NCBI GenBank assembly: GCA_019308645.1
Contig: JAFDHR010000113.1
Coordinates: 1 to 9,466 of the forward strand
DNA from: Deltaproteobacteria bacterium
Lineage (GTDB): Bacteria > Desulfobacterota > DSM-4660 > Desulfatiglandales > B25-G16
Direction: 5' to 3'
DNA length: 9,466 bases
The translations under genes and the position numbers were made by a program. The notes beneath the pieces are model-generated. The model searched no databases. It had not been told where the DNA came from and saw only the letters and a list, made by a program, of their open reading frames with translations. This document shows positions 1 through 5,527 of this stretch, one piece after another (the stretch's first letter is position 1; each line of letters opens with the position of its first letter).

Positions 1-1
1 G

Positions 2-1075
2 GCTGCAAATACTGACAAGCAGGCCCTTGATTTTAACTCTGCCCTTGATAAATTGCAGCTGGGGGCCAATCTAACCCATGGATTGGGCGCTGGCGCCGAT
101 CCAGAGGTAGGTGCTCTTGCGGCAGAGGAGAGCATAGAGGCAATCAGGGCAGCTACTCAAGATGCAGATATGATATTTATTACCGCAGGTATGGGGGGAG
201 GAACAGGCACCGGAGCTTCTCCAATAATCGCTCGAGAAAGTAGAAACAATGGGGCACTGACAGTAGGAGTTGTCACAAAACCATTTGAGTTTGAGGGTGA
301 GAAAAGGATGAAAGCAGCCCTTGATGGTATTGAAAAACTTAAAAAGCAGGTTGATACCCTACTTATCATCCCAAATCAGCGATTACGGGCATTAGGGAAT
401 ACAGATAGCCCATTTTTGCAGCTTATGAAGATCGCAGATAACGTGCTTCTCTATGCAGTCAAAGGGATATCGGATCTTATTACGATCCCTGGCTTCATAA
501 ACCTTGATTTTGCCGATGTTAGAAGGGTTATGGAACAAATGGGAACAGCCCTTATGGGTACAGGGACAGCTAGTGGAGAAAGTAGGGCCCTTGAGGCTTC
601 CCAGATGGCCATCAACAGTCCCTTGTTAGAGGATATCTCAATAGATCAGGCAAAGGGTGTTCTTATCAACATGACTGGGTCTACAGGGATGACTATGGAG
701 GAGGTTATGGAAGGATCTTCATTTATAAAAAACGAGGTCCATTCTGATGCAGAGATTATATGGGGTATGGTCTTTGATGATACTATGGAAGATGAGATGC
801 GGATAACAGTTATTGCTACTGGTATAAGCAAGACCATGGATAAAAAGATTATTAATTTACGGGATCTTTCACCTGAGGAAATAGATGATAATTGGACTGT
901 AAGAGTAAAGGAAGATCTTGATAAGCCAACATTCCAGAGACAGTTATCCGAGGAAGATACCGATTTGCTTCTAAAAGATAAAGATTTAAACTCTGGAAAA
1001 AAAGGGATATTGCAAAGGGTTTTTCAAAAGGAAAACCTTGAGTATCCTACTTTTTTAAGGAAGCAGGCAGATTGA
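2..1075 (+). CDS. ftsZ: Cell division protein FtsZ, 5' end cut off by the window
   Basis: FtsZ is the tubulin-like GTPase that polymerises into the cytoplasmic Z ring and organises septum formation. The frame is open from base 2, so the gene starts upstream of the window; by comparison with E. coli FtsZ roughly 40 N-terminal residues are missing, and 357 codons are visible. The first visible residues carry the NTD motif near the nucleotide pocket (AANTDKQAL). The tubulin signature GGGTGTG lies at about bases 193-213. The T7 synergy loop NLDFADVRRVMEQMG, whose acidic residues activate the neighbouring subunit's GTPase, follows at about 508-550. A charged linker of about 60 residues leads to a C-terminal peptide YPTFLRKQAD, almost identical to the E. 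coli tail that binds FtsA and ZipA. It is intact at its 3' end. The radical SAM gene begins 7 bases after the stop and is probably co-transcribed. Confidence 0.97.
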   Translation, partial: AANTDKQALDFNSALDKLQLGANLTHGLGAGADPEVGALAAEESIEAIRAATQDADMIFITAGMGGGTGTGASPIIARESRNNGALTVGVVTKPFEFEGEKRMKAALDGIEKLKKQVDTLLIIPNQRLRALGNTDSPFLQLMKIADNVLLYAVKGISDLITIPGFINLDFADVRRVMEQMGTALMGTGTASGESRALEASQMAINSPLLEDISIDQAKGVLINMTGSTGMTMEEVMEGSSFIKNEVHSDAEIIWGMVFDDTMEDEMRITVIATGISKTMDKKIINLRDLSPEEIDDNWTVRVKEDLDKPTFQRQLSEEDTDLLLKDKDLNSGKKGILQRVFQKENLEYPTFLRKQAD

Positions 1076-1082
1076 TTGCAAA

Positions 1083-2381
1083 TTGAAAATTGCTACCCTT
1101 TATAAGAACAGACTTGCTAAAGAGAGAGGCACCGTAAAAAAAGATTGGGGTGGCAAGCTCTCTGTGGCCTTGATCTATCCTAATTATTATCAGGTTGGCA
1201 TGTCCAATCTTGGCTTCCAGGTAGTCTATTGGATGCTAAATGAAAACCCTGCAATAGTGGCAGAAAGGGTATTTCTGCCAGAACAAGAAGAATTATTACT
1301 CTATAGAAAAACAAAACAAACTCTCCTTTCTGTAGAGTCACAGACACCGCTGCAAAAATTTGATTTTTTAGCATTTTCCCTTTCATTTGAAAATGATTAT
1401 CCCAATATCCTCACCATACTTGATTTAAGCAAGATTCCACTTATGTGTAAGGACAGGGAAGAAAATTATCCCCTCATCATTGCAGGGGGTGTAACAACCT
1501 TTATAAACCCCGAACCCCTGGCCAATTTCATAGATTGCTTCCTTATTGGTGAAGGTGAAGTGATTGTGAAAAAATTCTTTGATGCCTACCTTGATTTTCA
1601 ATTATCAACTGTTAATAAAGAGGAGGCCCTGAGAGTTTTAGCAAGTGAGGTCGAGGGGGTTTACTGCCCCTCTTTTTATAAGGTTGCCTACAGGGAAGAT
1701 GGGTCAATAGGCTCCTTTACACCTCTCATTTCCTCTATCTCTTCCAAGGTAAAGGCTGTCAAACACACACCGTTTGAGGGACCTTTGTGCCAATCGAAGA
1801 TCATTACACCATCAACGGAGTTCTCCGATACTATCCTTGTAGAGCTTAACCGGGGATGCGGTCTTGGATGCAGGTTCTGTGCCGCCGGGTATGTCTACAG
1901 ACCCCCAAGAATTATAGAAGAGGAAACAATATTTTCATCATTTGAAAGCATATTGGATGAAAACACCAGGGTTGGCCTTATAAGCCCATCAGCCACTGAT
2001 GTGCCCTGGATTGAGAAGTTAACCAGCACTATTCTTGAAAGGGGTGGTGACTTTTCTGTTTCTTCCTTTAGGGCAGATTCATTAACAACGGATCTCCTAA
2101 AAAATATAAAGAAAAGCAGCCAGAAAACCCTGACGTTTGCCCCTGAGGCAGGCAGTGAAAGATTACGGATGGCTATAAACAAAAAATTAACAACGGAAGA
2201 GATTTTAGAGGCTATTATACGTATAGCAAGGACAGGCTTTTTTCATATCAAGCTCTATTTTATCATTGGTCTTCCAACTGAAACAAGGGAAGATGTAAGA
2301 GATTTTAGAGGCTATTATACGTATAGCAAGGACAGGCTTTTTTCATATCAAGCTCTATTTTATCATTGGTCTTCCAACTGA
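1083..2381 (+). pseudogene. B12-binding radical SAM protein (TIGR03960-like), N-terminal part before a frameshift
   Basis: This is the first part of a radical SAM enzyme with an N-terminal cobalamin-binding-type domain (about residues 25-200, including IIAGGVTTFINPEP and a GEGE motif). The SAM/4Fe-4S motif CX3CX2C is at Cys259, Cys263 and Cys266 (RGCGLGCRFCAAG). The family's substrate is not firmly known, so none is claimed. TTG at 1083 starts 7 bases after ftsZ; AAGGAAG at 1057-1063 is rather far for a ribosome site, so an upstream start such as ATT at 1071 is possible. The family protein normally continues, but here the frame breaks at residue 405, where a second copy of a 100-bp segment begins. 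The last 28 residues are out-of-frame translation of that copy and end at TGA 2379-2381. Reading through a single copy joins residue 404 to the downstream ORF without a gap, giving 579 residues. Either a recent mutation or an assembly error; as written, the gene is broken. Confidence 0.9.
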
Positions 2382-2396
2382 AACAAGGGAAGATGT
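2197..2396 (+). repeat. Exact 100-bp tandem duplication inside the radical SAM gene
   Basis: Bases 2197-2296 and 2297-2396 are identical over all 100 positions by eye, directly adjacent and in the same orientation. Since 100 is not a multiple of three, the second copy changes the reading frame and splits the gene. Copy 1 read in the upstream frame gives a normal radical SAM segment (TGFFHIKLYFIIGLPTETRE); copy 2 read in the downstream frame gives the same peptide and continues into the C-terminal part. The absence of any difference between copies means the event is very recent or is an assembly artefact; a length equal to a common short-read length makes the latter a real possibility. Confidence 0.97.
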
Positions 2397-2412
2397 CAAG
2401 GACATCATCGGC

Positions 2413-2922
2413 TTGGTTAAATCTATACGTCATCATTTGATTAAGGAAAGCAAAGCCAGGAAAAGGATAGGGAGAATTAGATTAAGTATTAATTGTTTTG
2501 TTCCGAAACCATTTACTCCATTCCAGTGGTTTCCTATGGATAGCATTGATTCCCTTAAGGAAAAGCAAAAGCTAATAAAGGGCGCCTTATCAGATGTGGG
2601 GGGCATTAGAATTGGTTTTGATGTTCCAAAATGGGCGTATGTTCAGACTCTACTTTCAAGGGGTGACAGGCGGGTGGGACAGATGTTGTTAACAACATAC
2701 ACTAATAAGGGAGACTGGAAGGCTACTTTTCGATCCTCAGATGTCAATCCAGATTTTTTTGTCTATAGGCCTAAAGACCTCAATGAACAACTTCCCTGGG
2801 ATTTTATTGACCACGGTATTAAAAAATCATATCTAAAGGAAGAATATCATCTTGCCCTTGAATCAAGGGAGTCCCCTCCATGTAATATTGGTAATTGCAC
2901 CAGATGTGGGGTGTGCAGTTAG
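2413..2922 (+). pseudogene. B12-binding radical SAM protein, C-terminal part after the frameshift
   Basis: This is the remainder of the same gene, in the frame that matches the second copy of the 100-bp duplication. The frame is open from about 2299, so the genuine coding content starts at the duplication and not at the ATG at 2413. It contains typical post-barrel sequence of this family (RLSINCFVPKPFTPFQWFPM) and ends in a cysteine cluster, PCNIGNCTRCGVC, which resembles the C-terminal cysteine motif of TIGR03960-type proteins. No ribosome-binding site is evident before 2413, so independent translation is unlikely. No clear rho-independent terminator follows the stop at 2920-2922; the next 26 bases are AT-rich and the RHS remnant then starts on the other strand. 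The function of the domain is unassigned. Confidence 0.88.
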
Positions 2923-2948
2923 CTTTTCTATTTATACCTCGCAAGCAT

Positions 2949-3367
2949 TTAGTGATCAGCAGATGGCATTAGAGAATCTGTAAAACTCTTCCATGCGCTC
3001 TTAAGAGCGCACAACCCATATGGATCAATCCAGTTGTGAGGGTTATTGAAGCAATAATCATACAGGTTCAACCCCACCCCAAAGGGATCAGCCCTCAAGT
3101 ACCTTCCAGTTAAGGGATCGAAGTGCCTTAGCCAGTTGTAGTGCAATCCAGTCTCAGCGTCGAAGTATTGGCCTGGGAATCGGAGATTATTCTCAATGCT
3201 GGCAACCCCTGGCAGTTGCCGAAGGAGTCATACACTCCAGCCCAGACTACCAGGCCATTGGTTCCAATAAGCTTCTGCTGGGTGCCCTGATGATCATTCT
3301 GGTAGAAGTAGTAATTGATGCCTTGTTTCATGAAGAGCGGATCAGCTGTCATATCCTCTGATGCACA
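2949..3367 (-). pseudogene. RHS-repeat core remnant 1, truncated and frameshifted
   Basis: This is a fragment of an RHS/YD-repeat polymorphic toxin, a large secreted or surface shell protein that carries a variable C-terminal toxin. Read leftwards, one frame gives NYYFYQNDHQGTQQKLIGTN and YDSFGN. After a frame change near 3190-3205 another frame gives NNLRFPGQYFDAETG, HFDPLTGRYLRADPFGVG, LNLYDY and IDPYGL, the usual RHS-associated core (TIGR03696-like). After the DPYGL motif only about 20 residues remain before TAA at 2949-2951, so no toxin domain is present. The upstream side is bounded by an in-frame stop at 3368-3370 and lacks all the YD repeats. Nucleotide similarity to remnant 3 (7780-8305) is high through the YQNDHxGT to YDSFGN section. 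It is a decayed tail, not a working toxin. Confidence 0.88.
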
Positions 3368-3414
3368 TTACCCCCGGGAGGCGCTTTCTTTTGACCTCCT
3401 TAGGAACCTTCTAT

Positions 3415-3519
3415 ATGTCAAAGAGTTATACCAAGTTTGCGGATATCTCCGTGATAAATCAAGGAGATATTGCAGTTAAAGAGGAGAGAGCCTTTAAAAA
3501 AGGAAAGGCGGCCGATTAA
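3415..3519 (+). other. 34-codon ORF of unknown function, related to sequence at 4561-4607
   Basis: ATG at 3415 is preceded by AGGAA at 3402-3406 with an 8-base spacer, a reasonable ribosome-binding site. The product starts MSKSYTKFADIS, continues VINQGDIAVKEER and ends in a lysine-rich tail before TAA at 3517-3519. It shows no hydrophobic segment. The central NQGDIAVK motif recurs as NQADIAVK in the frame starting at 4570, with DNA similarity over about 50 bases. That recurrence is the only evidence that this is more than chance. It may be the retained start of a larger gene or a short peptide carried by a dispersed repeat. An 8-bp inverted repeat, ATATCTCC (3443-3450) with GGAGATAT (3463-3470), lies inside it. 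I do not recognise the family. Confidence 0.3.
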
Positions 3520-3539
3520 AAAAATCACGGAGCCGCCTT
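3496..3539 (-). terminator. Terminator-like hairpin A downstream of the toxin-antitoxin pair
   Basis: AAGGCGGC (3505-3512) and GCCGCCTT (3532-3539) form a perfect 8-bp stem around a 19-base loop. Reading leftwards the stem is followed by T, CC and six T (3501-3496). It lies 50 bases beyond the yafQ stop on the same strand, the expected place for the terminator of that operon. The loop is larger than usual, which lowers confidence. It resembles hairpins B (4835-4866) and C (8349-8388). Confidence 0.5.
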
Positions 3540-3588
3540 CTGTTATCTTGAGTATTTGTTTTCTTAAGATGGGACTCTGGCCCCCTTT

Positions 3589-3867
3589 TTACATTCCGAA
3601 TAGATCTGCGTGGGTTCCTACCCTTTCAAAGATAATTTCATTATTTTCTATATCTGGCTTGTAGATGAGCACAAGATCAGGCTCAACATGACAACATCTT
3701 CTGTGTATATAGTTACCAGATAATTTGTGATCTACATACTTTCTTTCAAGCCTTTCTTGCTTGGCCAATCGATCCATGACACTGCGCAACGCTTCTATAT
3801 CGTGGCCTCTTTTGACTGCCTTCTTCCAGTCCCGTTTGAGCTTTGTTGTACTAATCGGTACTAGCAT
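3589..3867 (-). CDS. yafQ: YafQ-family mRNA endoribonuclease toxin
   Basis: This is a RelE-superfamily toxin of the YafQ type, 92 residues, the usual length. In E. coli YafQ is a ribosome-dependent endonuclease that cuts mRNA at in-frame codons and so slows growth until neutralised by DinJ. The residues that matter in YafQ are all recognisable: His47 in DHKL, His60 and Asp64 in CHVEPD, and His86 and Phe90 in GTHADLFG, matching E. coli His50, His63, Asp67, His87 and Phe91. The fold elements LVLIYKPD and IIFERVGTHADLFG are typical. The ATG at 3865-3867 is 6 bases after the antitoxin stop, so translation is probably coupled, as usual for these pairs. No frameshift or missing catalytic residue is seen, so the toxin should be active if expressed. 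The assignment rests on motif recognition. Confidence 0.92.
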   Translation of the reverse strand: MLVPISTTKLKRDWKKAVKRGHDIEALRSVMDRLAKQERLERKYVDHKLSGNYIHRRCCHVEPDLVLIYKPDIENNEIIFERVGTHADLFGM

Positions 3868-3873
3868 GATGAG

Positions 3874-4131
3874 TTAGCTATCCAGGTCCTTGAACATATC
3901 CTCTATAGTGTTGTATTTAACCAGGTTCTTTCCCTCATCAGTATCTCTGAGGACCTGTGCTGTCTCCTCATTTGGGATCAGCACATTAAAAGGCAATCCT
4001 CTTTGCAACCGTATCTGATTGTAGAAGAGGTTTATTGCCTCGGTTGGCGTCAGTCCCAATTCTTTTAATACACCCTCTACTTCCTCCTTGAGCCATTCGT
4101 CTGTCCTAGCCCTTATGGTAGCATTTCTCAT
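3874..4131 (-). CDS. dinJ: RelB/DinJ-family antitoxin
   Basis: This is the antitoxin partner of the YafQ-type toxin. The N-terminus MRNATIRARTDEWLKEEVE is a ribbon-helix-helix DNA-binding segment; LKELGLTPTEAINLFYNQI and RGLPFNV are hallmarks of the RelB/DinJ family. The acidic C-terminal part (about residues 55-85) should wrap the toxin. The frame is open from an ATG at 4146, but the ATG at 4129-4131 is preferred: it has GGAGG (complement of 4137-4141) five bases upstream, and it removes a five-residue extension not typical of the family. This gives 85 residues. Antitoxin precedes toxin with a 6-base gap. By analogy the RHH domain represses the operon; candidate promoter and palindromes lie at 4158-4224. 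GC content and codon use give no strong sign of a different origin. Confidence 0.92.
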   Translation of the reverse strand: MRNATIRARTDEWLKEEVEGVLKELGLTPTEAINLFYNQIRLQRGLPFNVLIPNEETAQVLRDTDEGKNLVKYNTIEDMFKDLDS

Positions 4132-4157
4132 GGTAGCCTCCATCATCTAAATTTTTC

Positions 4158-4168
4158 TTGCCTAGCAA
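4158..4168. promoter_or_regulatory. Candidate operator palindrome in the antitoxin leader
   Basis: TTGCCTAGCAA is a perfect 4+3+4 palindrome located 27 bases upstream of the antitoxin ATG and downstream of the predicted -10 box. A second perfect palindrome, ATGTACAT (4211-4218), sits in the promoter spacer. RHH antitoxins of this family bind such short palindromes, but neither sequence is a known box, so this is inference from position and symmetry only. Confidence 0.3.
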
Positions 4169-4195
4169 AACATCTGTACCCCTTGTGGGTAACAT

Positions 4196-4224
4196 ATTGT
4201 AGCCCATTTGATGTACATAGTCAA
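4196..4224 (-). promoter_or_regulatory. Sigma-70-type promoter of the toxin-antitoxin operon
   Basis: On the minus strand TTGACT (4224-4219) and TACAAT (4201-4196) are separated by exactly 17 bases, each one mismatch from the consensus -35 and -10 hexamers. Transcription would start near 4189, leaving a leader of about 55-60 bases before the antitoxin ATG. Position, strand and spacing all fit. Confidence 0.65.
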
Positions 4225-4336
4225 GTATATTATCGGCACAAGAATCAGAAAGTTTCGCACAATCAAATGAAGCATATATTTCAGTTAAAATCGAAGATCC
4301 TGTCATGATTGGCGGGGAAAAAGCAAAGGCCACTTC

Positions 4337-4531
4337 TTAAGGTCTAAATCTCTTTCCCACAGAATCAAAGACATAATAAAGTACCAGCAATGGAATAATC
4401 TTGGTCACCATACTGGTGCCAATGGTTGAAGGTCACGCTCCTTTCATAGAAAATAGGGCATAAAGAATCGCCCCGATACTGACAAACGATAAGCCCTTCA
4501 TTGTAAACCAAATTATTTTCTTTTTGGGCAT
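4337..4531 (-). pseudogene. Small two-helix membrane protein gene interrupted by in-frame TGA
   Basis: ATG at 4529-4531, with AGGGG seven bases upstream, opens a 32-codon frame: MPKKKIIWFTMKG, then the hydrophobic stretch LSFVSIGAILYALFSM, ending at TGA 4433-4435. The same frame then stays open for 31 more codons to TAA at 4337-4339 and contains a second hydrophobic stretch, KIIPLLVLYYVF, followed by a basic tail (GKRFRP). Continued open frame with a second membrane-like segment suggests one ancestral protein of about 64 residues with a nonsense change, though two short peptides are possible. A 7-bp hairpin with one bulged base (4403-4420) follows the TGA, with a three-base loop about 20 bases after it. 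I do not recognise the family. It is on the same strand as, and upstream of, the toxin-antitoxin pair, but separated from it by that pair's own promoter. Confidence 0.45.
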
Positions 4532-4560
4532 GGCTTACCCCTATTATTGAGTCTAAAGAG

Positions 4561-4607
4561 ATATCCTTTATGAATCAAGCAGATATCGCGGTGAAAAAGA
4601 AAAGCCG
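4561..4607 (+). repeat. Dispersed repeat related to 3443-3490 (NQxDIAVK-encoding)
   Basis: Bases around ATATC, ATCAAG, AGATAT and the following purine-rich stretch align with 3443-3490, at roughly two thirds identity by eye. Both copies encode NQ(G/A)DIAVK in the plus direction. Similarity fades after about 50 bases. Here GATATC occurs twice (4561-4566 and 4582-4587), corresponding to the ATATCTCC/GGAGATAT inverted repeat of the other copy. Confidence 0.45.
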
Positions 4608-4773
4608 ACTTCAGCCTCATAAGCGCGTCATAGGCATGTTCTTTGGTCGGCCCGCCTGGAGCATTATATTAGCAGGCCTGTTATCTGATAATCCATGTTA
4701 TCTAATCCCTAAGGGCAAAGAAGCCGTGCTCCCGATACTATCAGGAAACCCGGCTTTTGCAGTTCTTACATAA
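4570..4773 (+). other. Hypothetical 67-codon ORF, doubtful
   Basis: ATG at 4570 starts a frame that begins MNQADIAVKKKSRL, sharing the NQxDIAVK motif with the 34-codon ORF at 3415. It continues with a mixed hydrophobic section (IILAGLL) to TAA at 4771-4773. No convincing ribosome-binding site precedes the ATG, and the frame is open a little further upstream without a start. The motif shared with 3415-3519 is the only support for coding; the rest is unlike any family I recognise. It may be a remnant of a repeat-borne gene fused to unrelated sequence. Confidence 0.22.
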
Positions 4774-4834
4774 CATTGAGCGATTATCAGACGGCCATCA
4801 AGCCCTTTCCCCCGACCACCCGCCCCTAAAAAGG

Positions 4835-4866
4835 AAAAAAACGATTAAAGGAAAAACCTAAAACCG
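4835..4866 (-). terminator. Degenerate terminator-like hairpin B
   Basis: On the minus strand CGGTTTTAGG, a TTTTT loop and CCTTTAATCG form a stem with 8 of 10 pairs (one G-T), followed directly by seven T (4841-4835). It is a clear relative of hairpin C at 8349-8388, sharing TTAAAGGAAAAACCT and AACCGCCT on the plus strand. It lies about 190 bases downstream of the truncated membrane fragment on the same strand. Confidence 0.4.
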
Positions 4867-4883
4867 CCTTTTATTCTGTCAAG

Positions 4884-4896
4884 AGTGTAGACACGA
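4884..4896 (+). repeat. AGTGTAGAC repeat, copy 1 of 3
   Basis: AGTGTAGACACGA; the same 13-mer with one change (AGTGTAGACGCGA) is at 5064-5076, and the 9-base core occurs again at 5330-5338, all in the same orientation. A 9-mer three times in about 450 bases is not expected by chance. Confidence 0.5.
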
Positions 4897-5063
4897 CCCC
4901 GGTGTTTTTTGGTTTTTATTGTAATCTTCGGTTATCAGGCTTTTTAGTTTGCATATGTCCCCTGACAAGAGAAGGCCAAAATAACATGTGGCTACTTTGT
5001 TTTGTTTCTTTTTTATACCTTTATTTTAGAGTCAATAGTCAAATGAACATTTCCTATTTCAAA

Positions 5064-5076
5064 AGTGTAGACGCGA
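5064..5076 (+). repeat. AGTGTAGAC repeat, copy 2 of 3
   Basis: AGTGTAGACGCGA differs from copy 1 at one base. It overlaps the 3' end of the minus-strand membrane fragment, whose last residues and stop codon are encoded by it. That suggests the native C-terminus was replaced at this junction. Confidence 0.5.
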
Positions 5077-5276
5077 AGCTGCAACTCTAACCTTTCTCAC
5101 CCATACCCATCCAACTAGGGTACCCAATATTCCAGCCAGAATCATGATCATAACGATTCGTTCGAAGGTCATTCCAAGAATGATACTTAGGGTAAAAACA
5201 ATTAGTTCCATCATAACTATTGGCAAAAACAAGCGCCATTCAATCCAGCGTTCAAATGCAGGAAGTGGGAAGTGTG

Positions 5277-5384
5277 CCAGGCATAAGTAAATAAGTATTC
5301 CCTTTTCTTTTCCGAATATGATACTCTTCAGTGTAGACCATTGAATGCCATTCTAGTTACAAATACTTAATTACTTATGCCTGG
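5277..5384. repeat. 23-bp near-perfect inverted repeat
   Basis: The left arm 5277-5299, starting CCAGGCATAAG, is the reverse complement of the right arm 5362-5384 except for one base. With a gap the match extends to GTG (5274-5276) opposite TAC (5385-5387). The arms enclose 62 bases. The left arm lies within the truncated membrane ORF and encodes part of it; the right arm lies just outside. It could be a small mobile repeat or an inverted duplication made at a replication fork. Confidence 0.75.
5330..5340 (+). repeat. AGTGTAGAC repeat, copy 3 of 3
   Basis: AGTGTAGACCA, same orientation as the other two. It lies at the upstream edge of the membrane fragment, so copies 2 and 3 bracket that fragment. 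Confidence 0.45.
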
Positions 5385-5391
5385 TACCTTT

Positions 5392-5467
5392 CCGAGGTAT
5401 AGATGTTGGGGAGGTGAGCGAGCCCTTTAGGGTGAGCTCGCGAAGCCTCCCCAACTCTATAACTCGG
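5392..5467. repeat. Large palindromic hairpin upstream of the IS110 transposase
   Basis: CCGAG, TATAGA and GTTGGGGAGG (5392-5414) pair with CCTCCCCAAC, TCTATA and CTCGG (5446-5467), giving a stem of about 21 pairs with one bulged T (5404) and one mismatch. Inside the 31-base loop, GCGAG and CCC can pair with CTCGC and GGG, extending the structure. There is no T-run on either side, so a terminator is unlikely. It could be part of the element's left end, its target site, or an older repeat. Confidence 0.7.
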
Positions 5468-5527
5468 GCCGTCATTACACATTTTGATGATAGCCAGATA
5501 CCTTAACCTTTTCTCACATTAAATTGG

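Larger units (their letters stand above)
4774..5058. other. Stretch without a supported gene
   Basis: This AT-rich stretch holds the degenerate hairpin B (4835-4866) and the first AGTGTAGAC repeat (4884). An open plus frame at 4902-5090 has a GTG start without a ribosome-binding site and a composition expected of AT-rich noncoding DNA. The sequence around 4877-4905 (CAAGAGTGTAGACACGACCC) has the look of an insertion-sequence end, but no matching inverted end or transposase is visible nearby. Confidence 0.4.
5059..5352 (-). pseudogene. Truncated membrane protein fragment, no start codon
   Basis: The minus-strand frame is open for 97 codons between a stop at 5353-5355 and TGA at 5059-5061, but its first ATG is half way in. 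The translation looks like real protein, with an amphipathic upstream part (WSTLKSIIFGKEKG, then AHFPLPAFERWIEWR) and two hydrophobic segments, LFLPIVMMELIVFTLSIILG and IVMIMILAGILGTLVGWVWV. The basic residues that follow, VRKVRV, fit a cytoplasmic loop. The N-terminus is missing: the frame meets a stop just inside the right arm of an inverted repeat. The C-terminus is encoded by the AGTGTAGAC repeat and is probably not native. I do not recognise the family. It is best read as the middle of an inner-membrane protein gene left behind by rearrangement. Confidence 0.5.

Noticed and set aside
1180..2182. Minus ORFs inside the radical SAM gene, and similar ones inside ftsZ
   Set aside because: They are antisense shadows of well supported genes.
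3443..3470. ATATCTCC/GGAGATAT as an independent regulatory hairpin
   Set aside because: The stem lies inside the short ORF and its counterpart at 4561 does not keep the full pairing, so it is more simply part of the dispersed repeat.
3470..3664. Plus ORF overlapping the toxin 3' end
   Set aside because: It overlaps the YafQ gene on the opposite strand, runs through the terminator-like hairpin, and has no features of its own.
4106..4333. 75-codon minus ORF upstream of the antitoxin
   Set aside because: It contains the predicted promoter of the toxin-antitoxin operon, overlaps the antitoxin start out of frame, begins at a GTG without a ribosome site and resembles no family I know.
4902..5090. 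62-codon plus ORF
   Set aside because: It has a GTG start with no ribosome site, low-complexity hydrophobic and aromatic content typical of AT-rich noncoding DNA, and overlaps the better supported membrane fragment on the other strand.
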